Below are positions 1 through 6,912 of a DNA stretch of 8,856 bases, piece by piece. Where the stretch lies: assembly GCA_018713405.1 (NCBI GenBank), contig DVOR01000193.1, positions 1 to 8,856 of the forward strand, given 5' to 3'. The position numbers and the translations under genes were made by a program. Origin of the DNA: Candidatus Spyradenecus faecavium. Lineage in GTDB: Bacteria > Verrucomicrobiota > Kiritimatiellia > RFP12 > DVOR01. The notes under the pieces were generated by a model. It did no database searches. It had not been told where the DNA came from and saw only the letters and a program-made list of their open reading frames with translations. Within the stretch, counting starts at the first letter, position 1; each line of letters starts with the position of its first letter.

Positions 1-446
1 CGCTGGGCCTCGCCGCCGGAGAGGCGGTCGGCGGGCTGGTCGCGGCGGTGCGTCAGCCCCACCAGGCGCAAGAGCGTCTCCATCCGCTCGGCGGGGACGT
101 CGCGGCCGTCGAGGAGGGCGGGGAGGGCGACGTTCTGCGCCACGGTGAGGGTCGGGATGAGGTTGCAGTCCTGGAAGACGATGCCGACGGAGCGCCGGCG
201 GAGCAAGGTCAGCTCACGGTCGGGGAGGCCGACGAGCGAACGCCCCTTCACCGAGACGTCGCCGGCGTCCGGCGGGAGCAACCCCGCCAGAAGATTCAAG
301 AGCGTGCTTTTGCCCGCGCCAGAGGGCCCCATGACGGCATGGAAGGCCCCTTCCGGAACGGCGAGGGTGACGCCGCGCAGAACATCGATGACGCGCCCTT
401 CCACACGGAAGGATTTACGCAGGTCGGTGGCTTGGAGTGCGTTCAT
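1..446 (-). CDS. ABC transporter ATP-binding protein, LolD/MacB-like (partial, C-terminus outside window)
   Basis: This is the cytoplasmic ATPase subunit of an ABC transporter. 148 residues are visible before the frame leaves the left edge. Walker A GPSGAGKST is at residues 40-48, the Q-loop glutamine at 92 (in VFQDCNLIPTLT) and the ABC signature LSGGE at 142-146. Walker B and the H-loop would lie outside the window. The stretch RRRSVGIVFQDCNLIPTLT is typical of the LolD/MacB/FtsE-type subfamily, which powers lipoprotein release, mechanotransmission or export, rather than of FhuC/BtuD-type importers. The ATG at 446 lies one base after the TGA of the TonB receptor, so the two are probably one transcript with coupled translation. 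No strong Shine-Dalgarno is seen. A MacB/FtsX-like permease would be expected next, beyond the left edge. Membership of the ABC ATPase family is certain; the substrate is unknown. Confidence 0.93.
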   Translation of the reverse strand, partial: MNALQATDLRKSFRVEGRVIDVLRGVTLAVPEGAFHAVMGPSGAGKSTLLNLLAGLLPPDAGDVSVKGRSLVGLPDRELTLLRRRSVGIVFQDCNLIPTLTVAQNVALPALLDGRDVPAERMETLLRLVGLTHRRDQPADRLSGGEAQ

Positions 447-447
447 G

Positions 448-2565
448 TCAGAAGCGGAAGCGGAGGGAGAGCTCGAAGGTGCGCCCGTCGTTGGCGAAGG
501 CCTGCAGGTTGCGGGCGGACTCCACGCCGCGCGAGTCGAAGAGGTTGCGCACGGCGAAGCCCAGGGAGAAGTTCTCGGTGAAGGGGAAGTCGACGGAGGC
601 GTCGAAGGTGAGGAGGCGCTTGGCGATTTGGTCCTCGCCGGCCTGCTGGCCGCGGAAGGTCATCTCCCAGGCGTCGCGCCAGCGGCAGCCGAGGCCGAAG
701 ACGGCGTCGTAGAACCACGGGGCCTTGTAGCTCGTCCAGAGGGAGACGGCGTGCGGCGGGAAGCGGTCGAAGCGGAGGCCGTTGGTCTTGTCGTAGTAAT
801 CGATGTAGGCGTAGGCCAGGTAGATGGACCAGTTGTCGGTGATGTCGCCGGAGGCGGAGAGCTCCACGCCCTGGGAGTAGGTCTTGCCGTCGTCGGAATA
901 GTAGCCCTCGCCGGTGAGGTCGTTGTCCATGGCGATGGGGGCGTTGGACTGGTCGATGCGGAAGAGCGTGCCCGTGAGCCAGAGGCTGCCGGTAGGGTTC
1001 ACGCGGATGCCGGCCTCCTTCTGCACGGCGCGCCAAGTGCTGTCGAGGTAGTCGGACTTCGCGGTGCCGGTGTTGTCGGGCCAGGCCTTGTAATTGAAGT
1101 TGGGGGTCTCGGTGAGGGAGACGTTGGCGAAGAGGATGGCGCGCCCGGCCTCGAGGATGTCGTAGGAGACGCCGAGTCGCGGGGAGAAGGTCCACGCGTG
1201 CACGTGGTTCACGCTGTCGTGCCAGTCGGCGCGCATGCCGGCGATGACGCTGAGCCCGCGCCACTCCAGCAGGTCCTGCACGTTGAGGCCCACCTTCTGC
1301 TGACGGGTGTCGGAATAGCCCGTGGCCTTGATCTTCTCGAGGTAGTTCTCCTCCGTGACGGTGCCGCCACGGCCCGTGGAGGTGAAGCCGCCCCAGCCCT
1401 GGTTCTCCTTCACGGTGGTGCTCACGCCCACGAGGAACTGGTGGTCCACACCCCAGGTGTCGAACTTGAAGATGGCGTCCTGCCCGGCGTAGAAGGTGCG
1501 GGCCAGGCGGTCGCCCGCGCCCCACTCATACCGTTTGCCGCTGGCCGGGTCGGGGTCGAAGCCGACGTTGGAAAAGGGCCCGCGGTAGTCATAGCGGTTC
1601 TCGGTCTGGAAGAAGGAGAGGCGCGTGCGCAGGGTCAGCCACTCGGTCACGTCGCCGTCGAGGCGGAAGGTGCCGCCGAAGGTCTGGAAGCGCATCCGGT
1701 CGCCGGGCCGGGTGTAGGTGTCGTCCCAACCGCTGCCGTAGGGCTTGCCGTAGAGCGTGCGCACGCCCTGGAAGGCCGGCTGGTCGCTGTATTGGTAGAA
1801 GAGGTCAAACCCCGTCTCCAGACGGTCGGCCACGCGCAGCGACAGGCTCGGCGCGGCGGAGAAGGTGCGCCCGTGCCCCGCGCCCGAGGCCGCCCACCCC
1901 GGGTCGCGCCACTCGTAGGCCATCGGCACGCGAACCGCGAACCGCTCGTCCGCGAAGACGCGGTTGATGTCGGTGGCGAGCTTCAGGCGCGTCCCCGAGG
2001 CCTTGGAATAGGACCCCTTGAGCAGGAAATCGTGGAAGTCCTCCTCGAAGGAGGGGCGCTTGGGCTGCAGGATCACCGTGCCGCCCGCGCCCATGAGGTC
2101 GGTCATGTTCACCATCTGCGCGCCGTACGCGCCGCCGACCGGCCCCTTCACGATGTCCACCCGCTCCAACAGCGTCGGGTCGAGGAAGGTCGCCACGCCG
2201 CCGGCCAGCGGCACGCCGCCCAACAGCACCTCGCTGCCCGAATAGCCGCGGATCGTGTAGGTGCCGGCCTGCCGCGCCATCACGGTCTTGCCGCCCTGAT
2301 AGATGCCCGGCTGGAGCGTCACCAGCTGGTCGAGGTCGGTCGCGTTGCGCTCGCGGATGAAGTCCTCCGTCAGCGAGTCGACCGTGAAGGGCGAACGCTC
2401 CGGCGGCAGCTCCACCAACGTCCCCGCATCGGTCGTCTCCGTGCGGTACTTCGGCAACGGCGCGGCCGTCACCACGACCGCCTCGTTTTCCGTCGGCGCT
2501 TCACCCAACGTCATGCCCGGCACGAGCGCGAGCAGACCCACCACCATCTTCGCAGAAACTTTCAT
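448..2565 (-). CDS. TonB-dependent outer-membrane receptor, siderophore-receptor type
   Basis: This is a 705-residue outer-membrane active-transport channel energised by TonB-ExbBD, probably for a ferric siderophore or similar chelate. A short signal peptide covers about residues 1-21. A TonB-box-like EAVVVTA follows at 28-34. The plug domain runs to about residue 170, with the characteristic TIRGYSG, ERVDIVKGPVGGAYG and GGTVILQPKRP segments. The rest is a barrel of alternating aromatic and polar strands ending in LSLRFRF, with the C-terminal phenylalanine typical of outer-membrane barrels. Length fits the family. The start at 2565 is chosen because it gives a proper signal peptide; the frame stays open upstream to 2634, but those residues are not signal-like. 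There is no Shine-Dalgarno, and a -10-like element ends 7 bases before the ATG. It is followed one base later by an ABC ATPase. The ligand cannot be read from the sequence; cobalamin or another metal chelate is possible. Confidence 0.93.
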   Translation of the reverse strand: MKVSAKMVVGLLALVPGMTLGEAPTENEAVVVTAAPLPKYRTETTDAGTLVELPPERSPFTVDSLTEDFIRERNATDLDQLVTLQPGIYQGGKTVMARQAGTYTIRGYSGSEVLLGGVPLAGGVATFLDPTLLERVDIVKGPVGGAYGAQMVNMTDLMGAGGTVILQPKRPSFEEDFHDFLLKGSYSKASGTRLKLATDINRVFADERFAVRVPMAYEWRDPGWAASGAGHGRTFSAAPSLSLRVADRLETGFDLFYQYSDQPAFQGVRTLYGKPYGSGWDDTYTRPGDRMRFQTFGGTFRLDGDVTEWLTLRTRLSFFQTENRYDYRGPFSNVGFDPDPASGKRYEWGAGDRLARTFYAGQDAIFKFDTWGVDHQFLVGVSTTVKENQGWGGFTSTGRGGTVTEENYLEKIKATGYSDTRQQKVGLNVQDLLEWRGLSVIAGMRADWHDSVNHVHAWTFSPRLGVSYDILEAGRAILFANVSLTETPNFNYKAWPDNTGTAKSDYLDSTWRAVQKEAGIRVNPTGSLWLTGTLFRIDQSNAPIAMDNDLTGEGYYSDDGKTYSQGVELSASGDITDNWSIYLAYAYIDYYDKTNGLRFDRFPPHAVSLWTSYKAPWFYDAVFGLGCRWRDAWEMTFRGQQAGEDQIAKRLLTFDASVDFPFTENFSLGFAVRNLFDSRGVESARNLQAFANDGRTFELSLRFRF

Positions 2566-2572
2566 AGCGCTA

Positions 2573-2602
2573 ACAATAGCACATCCATCCGCCCACACGC
2601 AA
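2573..2602 (-). promoter_or_regulatory. Putative extended -10 promoter of the TonB receptor operon
   Basis: On the minus strand TGC-TATTGT (2581-2573) forms an extended -10 element (TGn plus hexamer). A weak -35 candidate TTGCGT (2602-2597) lies 18 bases upstream. Only 7 bases separate the hexamer from the ATG at 2565, so transcription would begin at or within about one base of the start codon. The arrangement is almost the same as in front of the divergent methyltransferase gene. This is inferred from sequence only. Confidence 0.45.
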
Positions 2603-2623
2603 ACGTTTTTTGCCCTGCATCCA

Positions 2624-2653
2624 TCGGTATCCACCCCGCAATTTTGCTACACT
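2624..2653 (+). promoter_or_regulatory. Putative extended -10 promoter of the methyltransferase-yraN operon
   Basis: TGC-TACACT (2645-2653) reads as an extended -10 element, followed by 7 bases and then the ATG at 2661. The region 18 bases upstream (2624-2629, TCGGTA) is a poor -35, which an extended -10 can tolerate. AGGGG at 2655-2659 is only one base from the ATG, too close to act as a normal ribosome binding site. This favours a leaderless transcript. Confidence 0.4.
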
Positions 2654-2660
2654 TAGGGGC

Positions 2661-3833
2661 ATGTTGACGATTTCCCTGACGCACCTGCCGCACGCCCGCA
2701 AGGAGCTCTTCTGGGACAAGGGCCTGCGCGTGGTCTCCCGCAGCGGCCTCAACCCCACCGAGGCCGCCCTCCTCGCGTTGCTCCCCACCCTCGCGCCCGC
2801 CGCGCGCCCCCTCTTCCTGGGCGGGCGCACCGGCGCGCTGGCCTTGGCGGCCCGCCTGCGCGGCTGGGGCGCGGAGGGCTTCACCCTCCACACCTTCGAC
2901 GCGCACACCGAGGCCGTCCTCCGCCGCAACCTCGCCGACAACAACGCCACCGTCGCCGACGGCGCGCCCGCCCCCGGCGCCTTCGCCCTCTCCACCGCCC
3001 TCGACCTGGCGACGCTCGCCTGCGACGCCGCCTTCTGGCAGCTGACCAAGGGCGACGGCACGGCCGAGCGCGACCTCTTCGCGCTGGAGGGCCTGCTGAG
3101 CGGCCCCGGCGCGGCCGGCCGCCGCCTCTTCTTCGCCGCCGAGACCCCCAACGCCACCTTTGTCGAGCGCTTCCGCAAGGCCTGCGACCGCGTCCTGCTC
3201 CGCCGCGAGGGCGCCGTCACCCTCCTCACCGGCGTCGTCGCCCGCCCCCTGCCCGCCGACAAGCGCCCCAACCACCGCGCGACCTTCGAGGTCTCCCTCA
3301 AGGGCCACGCCCCCCTCACCCTTGTCACCTGGCCGGGCTGCTTCTGCCACCGCCGCGCCGACAACGGCGGCCTGGCCCTGGCCGAGGTCGTCGCCGAGCA
3401 GGTGGCCTTCGACCCCGGCGACCGCGTGATGGACCTCGGCTGCGGCTGCGGCATGGTCGGCCTCCTCCTCGCCGCCGCCTTCCCGGAGAAGGACCTCCGC
3501 GTCGACTACCAGGACTCCAACGCCTCCGCCCGCGACAGCGCGCAGGAGAACCTCCGCCTCCATCCCCACCGCGCGCGCTTCCTCTTCTCCGCCGACGGCC
3601 TCGGCGACCCGGGCGCCTACGCCCTCGTCCTGGCCAACCCGCCCTACTTCGGCGACTGGCGCATCGCGGAGTTCTTCATCCAGACCGCGGCCCGCCTGCT
3701 CCGGCGCGGCGGCCTCCTGGCCTTCGTCGCCAAGCGCGAGTCCAAGCCCCTCGAGCTCATCGAGGCCAACGGCCTCAAGCCCCTCGGCGTCTTCCCGCGC
3801 CGCGGCTACGCCGTCCTCCTCGCCGAGAAATGA
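2661..3833 (+). CDS. RsmC/RlmG-like class I rRNA guanine-N2 methyltransferase
   Basis: This 390-residue cytoplasmic SAM-dependent methyltransferase probably makes N2-methylguanosine in ribosomal RNA. The C-terminal half (about residues 225-390) carries the SAM-binding motif I VMDLGCGCGMVG (D258 onward) and the catalytic NPPY at 326-329, which is typical of exocyclic-amino methyltransferases acting on adenine or guanine. The N-terminal half (about 1-215) keeps a faint Rossmann-like pattern (LFLGGRTGALALAARL) without catalytic motifs. That matches the duplicated, degenerate N-domain known in RsmC (16S G1207) and RlmG (23S G1835). Which rRNA it modifies cannot be decided here, so no symbol is given. 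The ATG at 2661 is preferred over an in-frame ATG at 2610, because that extension (17 residues) has no family resemblance and lies in the promoter region. It overlaps yraN by four bases (ATGA), implying translational coupling. Confidence 0.85.
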   Translation: MLTISLTHLPHARKELFWDKGLRVVSRSGLNPTEAALLALLPTLAPAARPLFLGGRTGALALAARLRGWGAEGFTLHTFDAHTEAVLRRNLADNNATVADGAPAPGAFALSTALDLATLACDAAFWQLTKGDGTAERDLFALEGLLSGPGAAGRRLFFAAETPNATFVERFRKACDRVLLRREGAVTLLTGVVARPLPADKRPNHRATFEVSLKGHAPLTLVTWPGCFCHRRADNGGLALAEVVAEQVAFDPGDRVMDLGCGCGMVGLLLAAAFPEKDLRVDYQDSNASARDSAQENLRLHPHRARFLFSADGLGDPGAYALVLANPPYFGDWRIAEFFIQTAARLLRRGGLLAFVAKRESKPLELIEANGLKPLGVFPRRGYAVLLAEK

Positions 3834-4303
3834 GTCCCTCCCCCGCCGACGCGGACGACTTCGGCCGGCTGGCCCGCCCCGGCCCGCTCGCCCGCGCCCG
3901 CCTCGCCCTCTGGACCCTGCCGGAACGCCTCCTGCCGCCCGCGCGCGACCGCGGCGCCTGGGGCGAACGGTGGGCCGCCCGCCTGCTCCGCGCCTGCGGC
4001 TGCGCCATCCTCGAGCGCAACGCACGCCCCACCCGCCGCGGCGAGATCGACCTCGTCGCCCGCCGACGCGGCGTCATCCTCTTCGTCGAGGTCAAGACCC
4101 GCCTGGACGAGACTTACGGCCGCCCGCTCGACGCCGTGGACGCCCGCAAACGCGCCCACCTCCGCAAGGCCGCCATCCATTGGCTGGCCCAACACGACCT
4201 CCGCGAGGCGCCCCACCGCTTCGATGCCGTCGAGGTCGTCGGCACTCCCGGCCATCCCCCCACCCTCCGCTGGGTGCAACGCCTCCGCATGCCCACCCGC
4301 TGA
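3830..4303 (+). CDS. yraN: YraN/UPF0102 family protein, endonuclease-like fold
   Basis: A 157-residue protein of the conserved YraN/UPF0102 family. The core starts near residue 43 with GERWAARLLRACGCAILERN and continues through RRGEIDLVARR (E72, D74) and ILFVEVKTR (E87, K89), then YGRPLDAVDARKRAHLRKAA. The spaced D...E-x-K residues match the PD-(D/E)XK nuclease-like metal site proposed for this family. The cellular role is not firmly established; links to DNA repair or Holliday junction processing have been suggested. The first ~40 residues are an arginine- and proline-rich extension beyond the usual ~120-residue length. The ATG overlaps the methyltransferase stop codon (ATGA), so it is probably translated by coupling. 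The downstream spacer is repeat-rich. Confidence 0.9.
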   Translation: MSPSPADADDFGRLARPGPLARARLALWTLPERLLPPARDRGAWGERWAARLLRACGCAILERNARPTRRGEIDLVARRRGVILFVEVKTRLDETYGRPLDAVDARKRAHLRKAAIHWLAQHDLREAPHRFDAVEVVGTPGHPPTLRWVQRLRMPTR

Positions 4304-4319
4304 CGCCGATAAAATAGAG

Positions 4320-4375
4320 AAACCGCAGATTACGCAGATTGTGGCAGATTGGGGACGTGCTACCGCACGCAGGAC
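4320..4375. repeat. Direct repeat copy A (three GCAGATT words plus hairpin)
   Basis: Starts AAACCGCAGATTACGCAGATT and continues to a third GCAGATT at 4344-4350, then a hairpin CGTGC-TACC-GCACG (4356-4369) and CAGGAC. It matches copy B over nearly its full length with about ten differences. The GCAGATT words are spaced 9-10 bases apart, close to one helical turn. Confidence 0.85.
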
Positions 4376-4384
4376 ACGGAGAGG

Positions 4385-4441
4385 AAACCGCAGATTCCGC
4401 AGATTTTGGGCAGATTAAGGGCGTGCTATCGCACGCAGGAC
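4385..4441. repeat. Direct repeat copy B (three GCAGATT words plus perfect 6-bp hairpin)
   Basis: Starts AAACCGCAGATTCCGCAGATT and has a third GCAGATT at 4410-4416. The hairpin GCGTGC-TATC-GCACGC (4421-4436) is perfect, where copy A has one mismatched outer pair. It ends in AGGAC like copy A. The two copies are offset by 65 bases. Confidence 0.85.
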
Positions 4442-4490
4442 CGCCAGATGAGGGAAAAGGAAGCTTGGGGGCGTGCTGGCGCACGCCGTC
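4442..4490. repeat. Decayed third repeat copy retaining the hairpin
   Basis: The head is barely recognisable (GCCAGATG at 4443-4450), but the hairpin is kept and extended: GGCGTGC (4470-4476), loop TGGC (with a short overlap of stem and loop choices), GCACGCC (4481-4487). Stem bases differ from copies A and B in a way that keeps pairing, while the loop varies (TACC, TATC, TGGC). Retention of the stem over the head suggests that the folded form matters. Confidence 0.55.
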
Positions 4491-4514
4491 CTATTGGTCC
4501 TATTGGTCCTACCG
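4488..4514. repeat. 9-bp tandem repeat GTCCTATTG
   Basis: Two exact units of GTCCTATTG (4488-4496, 4497-4505) are followed by a third, partly matching unit GTCCTACCG (4506-4514). It begins at the edge of the third hairpin copy. Confidence 0.8.
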
Positions 4515-4548
4515 CGTCGCCTGGGAACGCCTCCATGAACGTCACAGA

Positions 4549-4622
4549 AACGCAAGGGATGGGCACGGTAGTGAGGCGCAACGCGCCGAACGGTGAAGTG
4601 CCCAGGCCCTTGCGTTCCTTTT
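4549..4622. terminator. Large branched inverted repeat, likely bidirectional terminator
   Basis: AACGCAAGGG (4549-4558) pairs with CCCTTGCGTT (4607-4616), then after a small internal loop GGGCAC (4561-4566) pairs with GTGCCC (4598-4603). The apical part holds a nested hairpin GGCGC-AAC-GCGCC (4575-4587). On the plus strand TTTT follows at 4619-4622; on the minus strand the stem is followed by TTTCTGT. It lies 28 bases past the sulfatase stop and is suited to stop transcription from both convergent units. The T-tracts are short, so efficiency is uncertain. Confidence 0.55.
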
Positions 4623-4643
4623 GCGTCTTCGCGGGAAACGTCC

Positions 4644-6905
4644 TCAGGCAAGAGCCCTGTCGCCGGCGGAGACGGCGCAGAGGGAAGTCGGCCCGTTCGG
4701 GGCGGTGAGGTAGAGGCGATAGGGGTGGCGGCCCTTGGCGAGCCTCATCGCGATGGTGCGGCCGTTGGCGCAGTTGCCGGCCTCGTATTCCAGGATGTGG
4801 GCCTCGTGGAGCCAGAGCTGGCAGCCGCCCGCGCCCGTGGCGGTGAAGGTGACCTCGCCCTCGGCGGCGGCCTCGATCCACCCCTCGACGGCCACGCCGA
4901 AGTGTCCGCTCTCCTTGGCGAGGCGGGCGCGCAACGCGTCGGCGTCCGCGGCGAGGAAGCCGGCGTCGGGCTCGAGCGTGCGGAAGTTCGGCACCCAGGG
5001 CCAATCCTTCGCGCCCGTGCGGAAGACCCGCACCTGAAGTTGCGGCAGGGCCCCGCGCAGGGGCGTCGCGGGCATCGGCGTGGCGTCCGCGCCACTGTGG
5101 GCGGTGCCGAAGCCCGCGCACCCATAGGCCGCCTGTGTCTTGCCGATGGGCAGACGGCAGGTGGTGAGGAGGGCTGTCATCCACCGCAGGCGGTCGGCCT
5201 GGGCGGGGTCACCCGAGAGGTCGTGCTCCTGCCCGATGTCATCCTTGATGTTATAGAGATACCGCTTGCCATTGACACCGTTGACGCGGATGAGCACATA
5301 GTCGCCGTCGCGCACCATCTGCTCGAAGCCCCAGTTGTTACCCGAGCCGCCATCCTCATACTCCGCGTAAATCCTCATGGGCAACTGCGTCCCCTCGCCC
5401 ATGAGGGTCGGCAAGAGCGACACACCATCGCAATGGGCGGGCTGGGGCAAACCCGCGACGTCGGCCAGCGTGGCCATCCACGCGGGGAACTGGAAGGGGA
5501 AGTCACTCGTGCGCGGCGTCTCCGTGCCGGAGGCGGGGACGGTGCCGGGCCAGAGAACGAATGTCGGTTCACGCAGACCGCCCTCATAGCACCACCGCTT
5601 CATGCCCTTGAAGGGCCCATTGGAGTCAAAGGCGCCGTTCACCCACGTGATGTTGCCGGGGGAAAGGTATTCACCCGCAGGGCCGTTGTCGGAGGTGAAG
5701 ATGAAGAGGGTGTCCTTGTCCAGCCCGCGCAACTTGAGGAAGTGGAGCAGGTCGCCCAGCGCCTCATCGATTCGCCGCACGTTGGAAGCGTAACGCTGTT
5801 GCGAAGCGGTATAGCCCTTGTATTCGTCGTAGACGTAGGTATTGGAGGTCGCCTTGCCCTGCTCGTCCACGGCCCGGAAGGGCAGGTGGCCCTCCGTATC
5901 CTGCTCCCAGGTCACGCCGCCACCCCACGTCTTGTCCTCGTTGAGGTCCGGATAGGCGTTGCCGGGGATATGGAACTGCGTGGTCGAACCAAGGTTGGGG
6001 TCGGCTTGGGTTCCCGACTGCCCCGCGCCGTGGCAGGTGGTGTAACAGGCGTAGCAGAAGAAGGGCTCCTCTCGTCCAGAGTCTTGATGAGCCTTGATGA
6101 GCTGCTTGATTTTCGCCGTGAAGAGGTCGGTGTCGTAGCAATGGCGCACCTCAGCGTCGGAGATCAACCGCCGCCAGTAGGTGCCTTCCTCATCGCGCTC
6201 CCAGTCGGTCGCTCCGTGAGAGAGTCCTGCGTAAAAGGTGTCGTCCTTGGCTTGGGCGGAGAGGTTTTCCACCACGGGCGACCCCTGCTTCTGGGTACGC
6301 CAGTCGTAACCCCTTTCATTCCCCTCCCAGTGGTAGAAGGAGTGGCCGTGGGCGTGGGCGGGATAACCGTAGGAGTAGTCAAAGCCCGCGTCACAGGCCA
6401 TGGAACGGCGCAGTTGGCCGCCGCTCTCGTAACCGCCGCCGATGCCCCACTTGCCGATGTGCCACGTGGCGTAACCGGCCTGCTTCATCACGGTGCCAAT
6501 AGTCATATGCGCGTCCACGGGACGATCGAACATATTGTCACGCAAGTTGCAGTTGCCCTGATGCTTGCCCGAGACCATCGAGGCACGGGCCGGTGCGCAG
6601 ACAGGTGCGGTAGTGTAGGCGTTCGTGAACATCACGCCGCGACGCATCGCGTCGTCCAGATTCGGCGTGTCGATGTGGGGCTGATTCCCATCGGCGCGTT
6701 GGTTCTGCCAGAAGGCACCCAAGTCGCCCCACCCCAGGTCGTCGCAGAGCACCAGGATAACGTTGGGACGCTTGCCGTGGGCGGGGTTCGGTACCACGCC
6801 GGGCCGCACCGTTGTCTCTTCCTCGGGCCCGATGGCCCACATCGCGCCGGGCGCCGCGCACACCGCGCACGCCCCAATCGCCTTTAGAAAGTCTCTTCTG
6901 CGCAT
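4644..6905 (-). CDS. Tat-exported formylglycine-dependent sulfatase (arylsulfatase, S1 type) with C-terminal PA14-like domain
   Basis: A 753-residue type I sulfatase that would remove sulfate esters from an aromatic or, more likely, carbohydrate substrate. The N-terminus MRRRDFLKAIG is a twin-arginine signal followed by a hydrophobic segment, so it is exported folded. Catalytic features: metal-binding D55-D56 in LCDDLGWGD; the sulfatase signature CAPAR with C103 as the residue oxidised to formylglycine; HIGKWG (K152); and SDNG (D406, N407). About 85 C-terminal residues (GHFGVAVEGWIEAAAEGEV onward, ending LAKGRHPYRLYLT) resemble a PA14-like or beta-sandwich binding module. A formylglycine-generating enzyme or anaerobic maturase must be encoded elsewhere. 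The ATG at 6905 is chosen over GTG at 6911 because AAGGAGG sits 7 bases before the ATG but only 1 before the GTG. It follows a secreted protein gene by 12 bases, so they are co-transcribed. Substrate unknown. Confidence 0.94.
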   Translation of the reverse strand: MRRRDFLKAIGACAVCAAPGAMWAIGPEEETTVRPGVVPNPAHGKRPNVILVLCDDLGWGDLGAFWQNQRADGNQPHIDTPNLDDAMRRGVMFTNAYTTAPVCAPARASMVSGKHQGNCNLRDNMFDRPVDAHMTIGTVMKQAGYATWHIGKWGIGGGYESGGQLRRSMACDAGFDYSYGYPAHAHGHSFYHWEGNERGYDWRTQKQGSPVVENLSAQAKDDTFYAGLSHGATDWERDEEGTYWRRLISDAEVRHCYDTDLFTAKIKQLIKAHQDSGREEPFFCYACYTTCHGAGQSGTQADPNLGSTTQFHIPGNAYPDLNEDKTWGGGVTWEQDTEGHLPFRAVDEQGKATSNTYVYDEYKGYTASQQRYASNVRRIDEALGDLLHFLKLRGLDKDTLFIFTSDNGPAGEYLSPGNITWVNGAFDSNGPFKGMKRWCYEGGLREPTFVLWPGTVPASGTETPRTSDFPFQFPAWMATLADVAGLPQPAHCDGVSLLPTLMGEGTQLPMRIYAEYEDGGSGNNWGFEQMVRDGDYVLIRVNGVNGKRYLYNIKDDIGQEHDLSGDPAQADRLRWMTALLTTCRLPIGKTQAAYGCAGFGTAHSGADATPMPATPLRGALPQLQVRVFRTGAKDWPWVPNFRTLEPDAGFLAADADALRARLAKESGHFGVAVEGWIEAAAEGEVTFTATGAGGCQLWLHEAHILEYEAGNCANGRTIAMRLAKGRHPYRLYLTAPNGPTSLCAVSAGDRALA

Positions 6906-6912
6906 CGTCACG

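Larger units (their letters stand above)
4304..4643. other. Repeat-rich intergenic spacer between convergent genes
   Basis: This 340-base gap separates the ends of yraN and the sulfatase gene. No reading frame in it looks like a protein. It contains two imperfect ~56-base direct repeats with hairpins, a third decayed hairpin copy, a 9-base tandem repeat and a large inverted repeat, each listed separately. Both flanking genes end here, so transcription from both sides enters the spacer. Confidence 0.85.

Noticed and set aside
2566..2634. Longer N-terminus for the TonB receptor (start at 2634)
   Set aside because: The extra 23 residues are not signal-like and would bury the signal peptide that begins at 2565.
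145..2667. 840-codon open frame on the plus strand opposite the TonB receptor
   Set aside because: It is a mirror of the receptor gene caused by high GC and codon bias. Its translation is low-complexity Gly/Ala/Val/Glu-rich, with no domain, and the opposite strand encodes a clear TonB receptor.
2562..4025. 487-codon minus-strand frame opposite the methyltransferase and yraN
   Set aside because: The translation is dominated by Arg, Gly, Ala and Glu; it lies antisense to two well-supported genes.
4320..4490. CRISPR array
   Set aside because: Only two good copies exist, the spacing region is not a unique spacer of constant length, and no cas gene is nearby.
4339..4708. Small proteins in the spacer between yraN and the sulfatase
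   Set aside because: Open frames cross the repeats and the terminator stem, encode repetitive residues and lack ribosome sites.
4593..6887. 764-codon open frame on the plus strand opposite the sulfatase
   Set aside because: The opposite strand carries all sulfatase motifs. This frame has no recognisable domain and no ribosome site, and it starts inside the terminator structure.
6906..6911. GTG start two codons upstream for the sulfatase
   Set aside because: The Shine-Dalgarno is only one base from this GTG but seven from the ATG at 6905.
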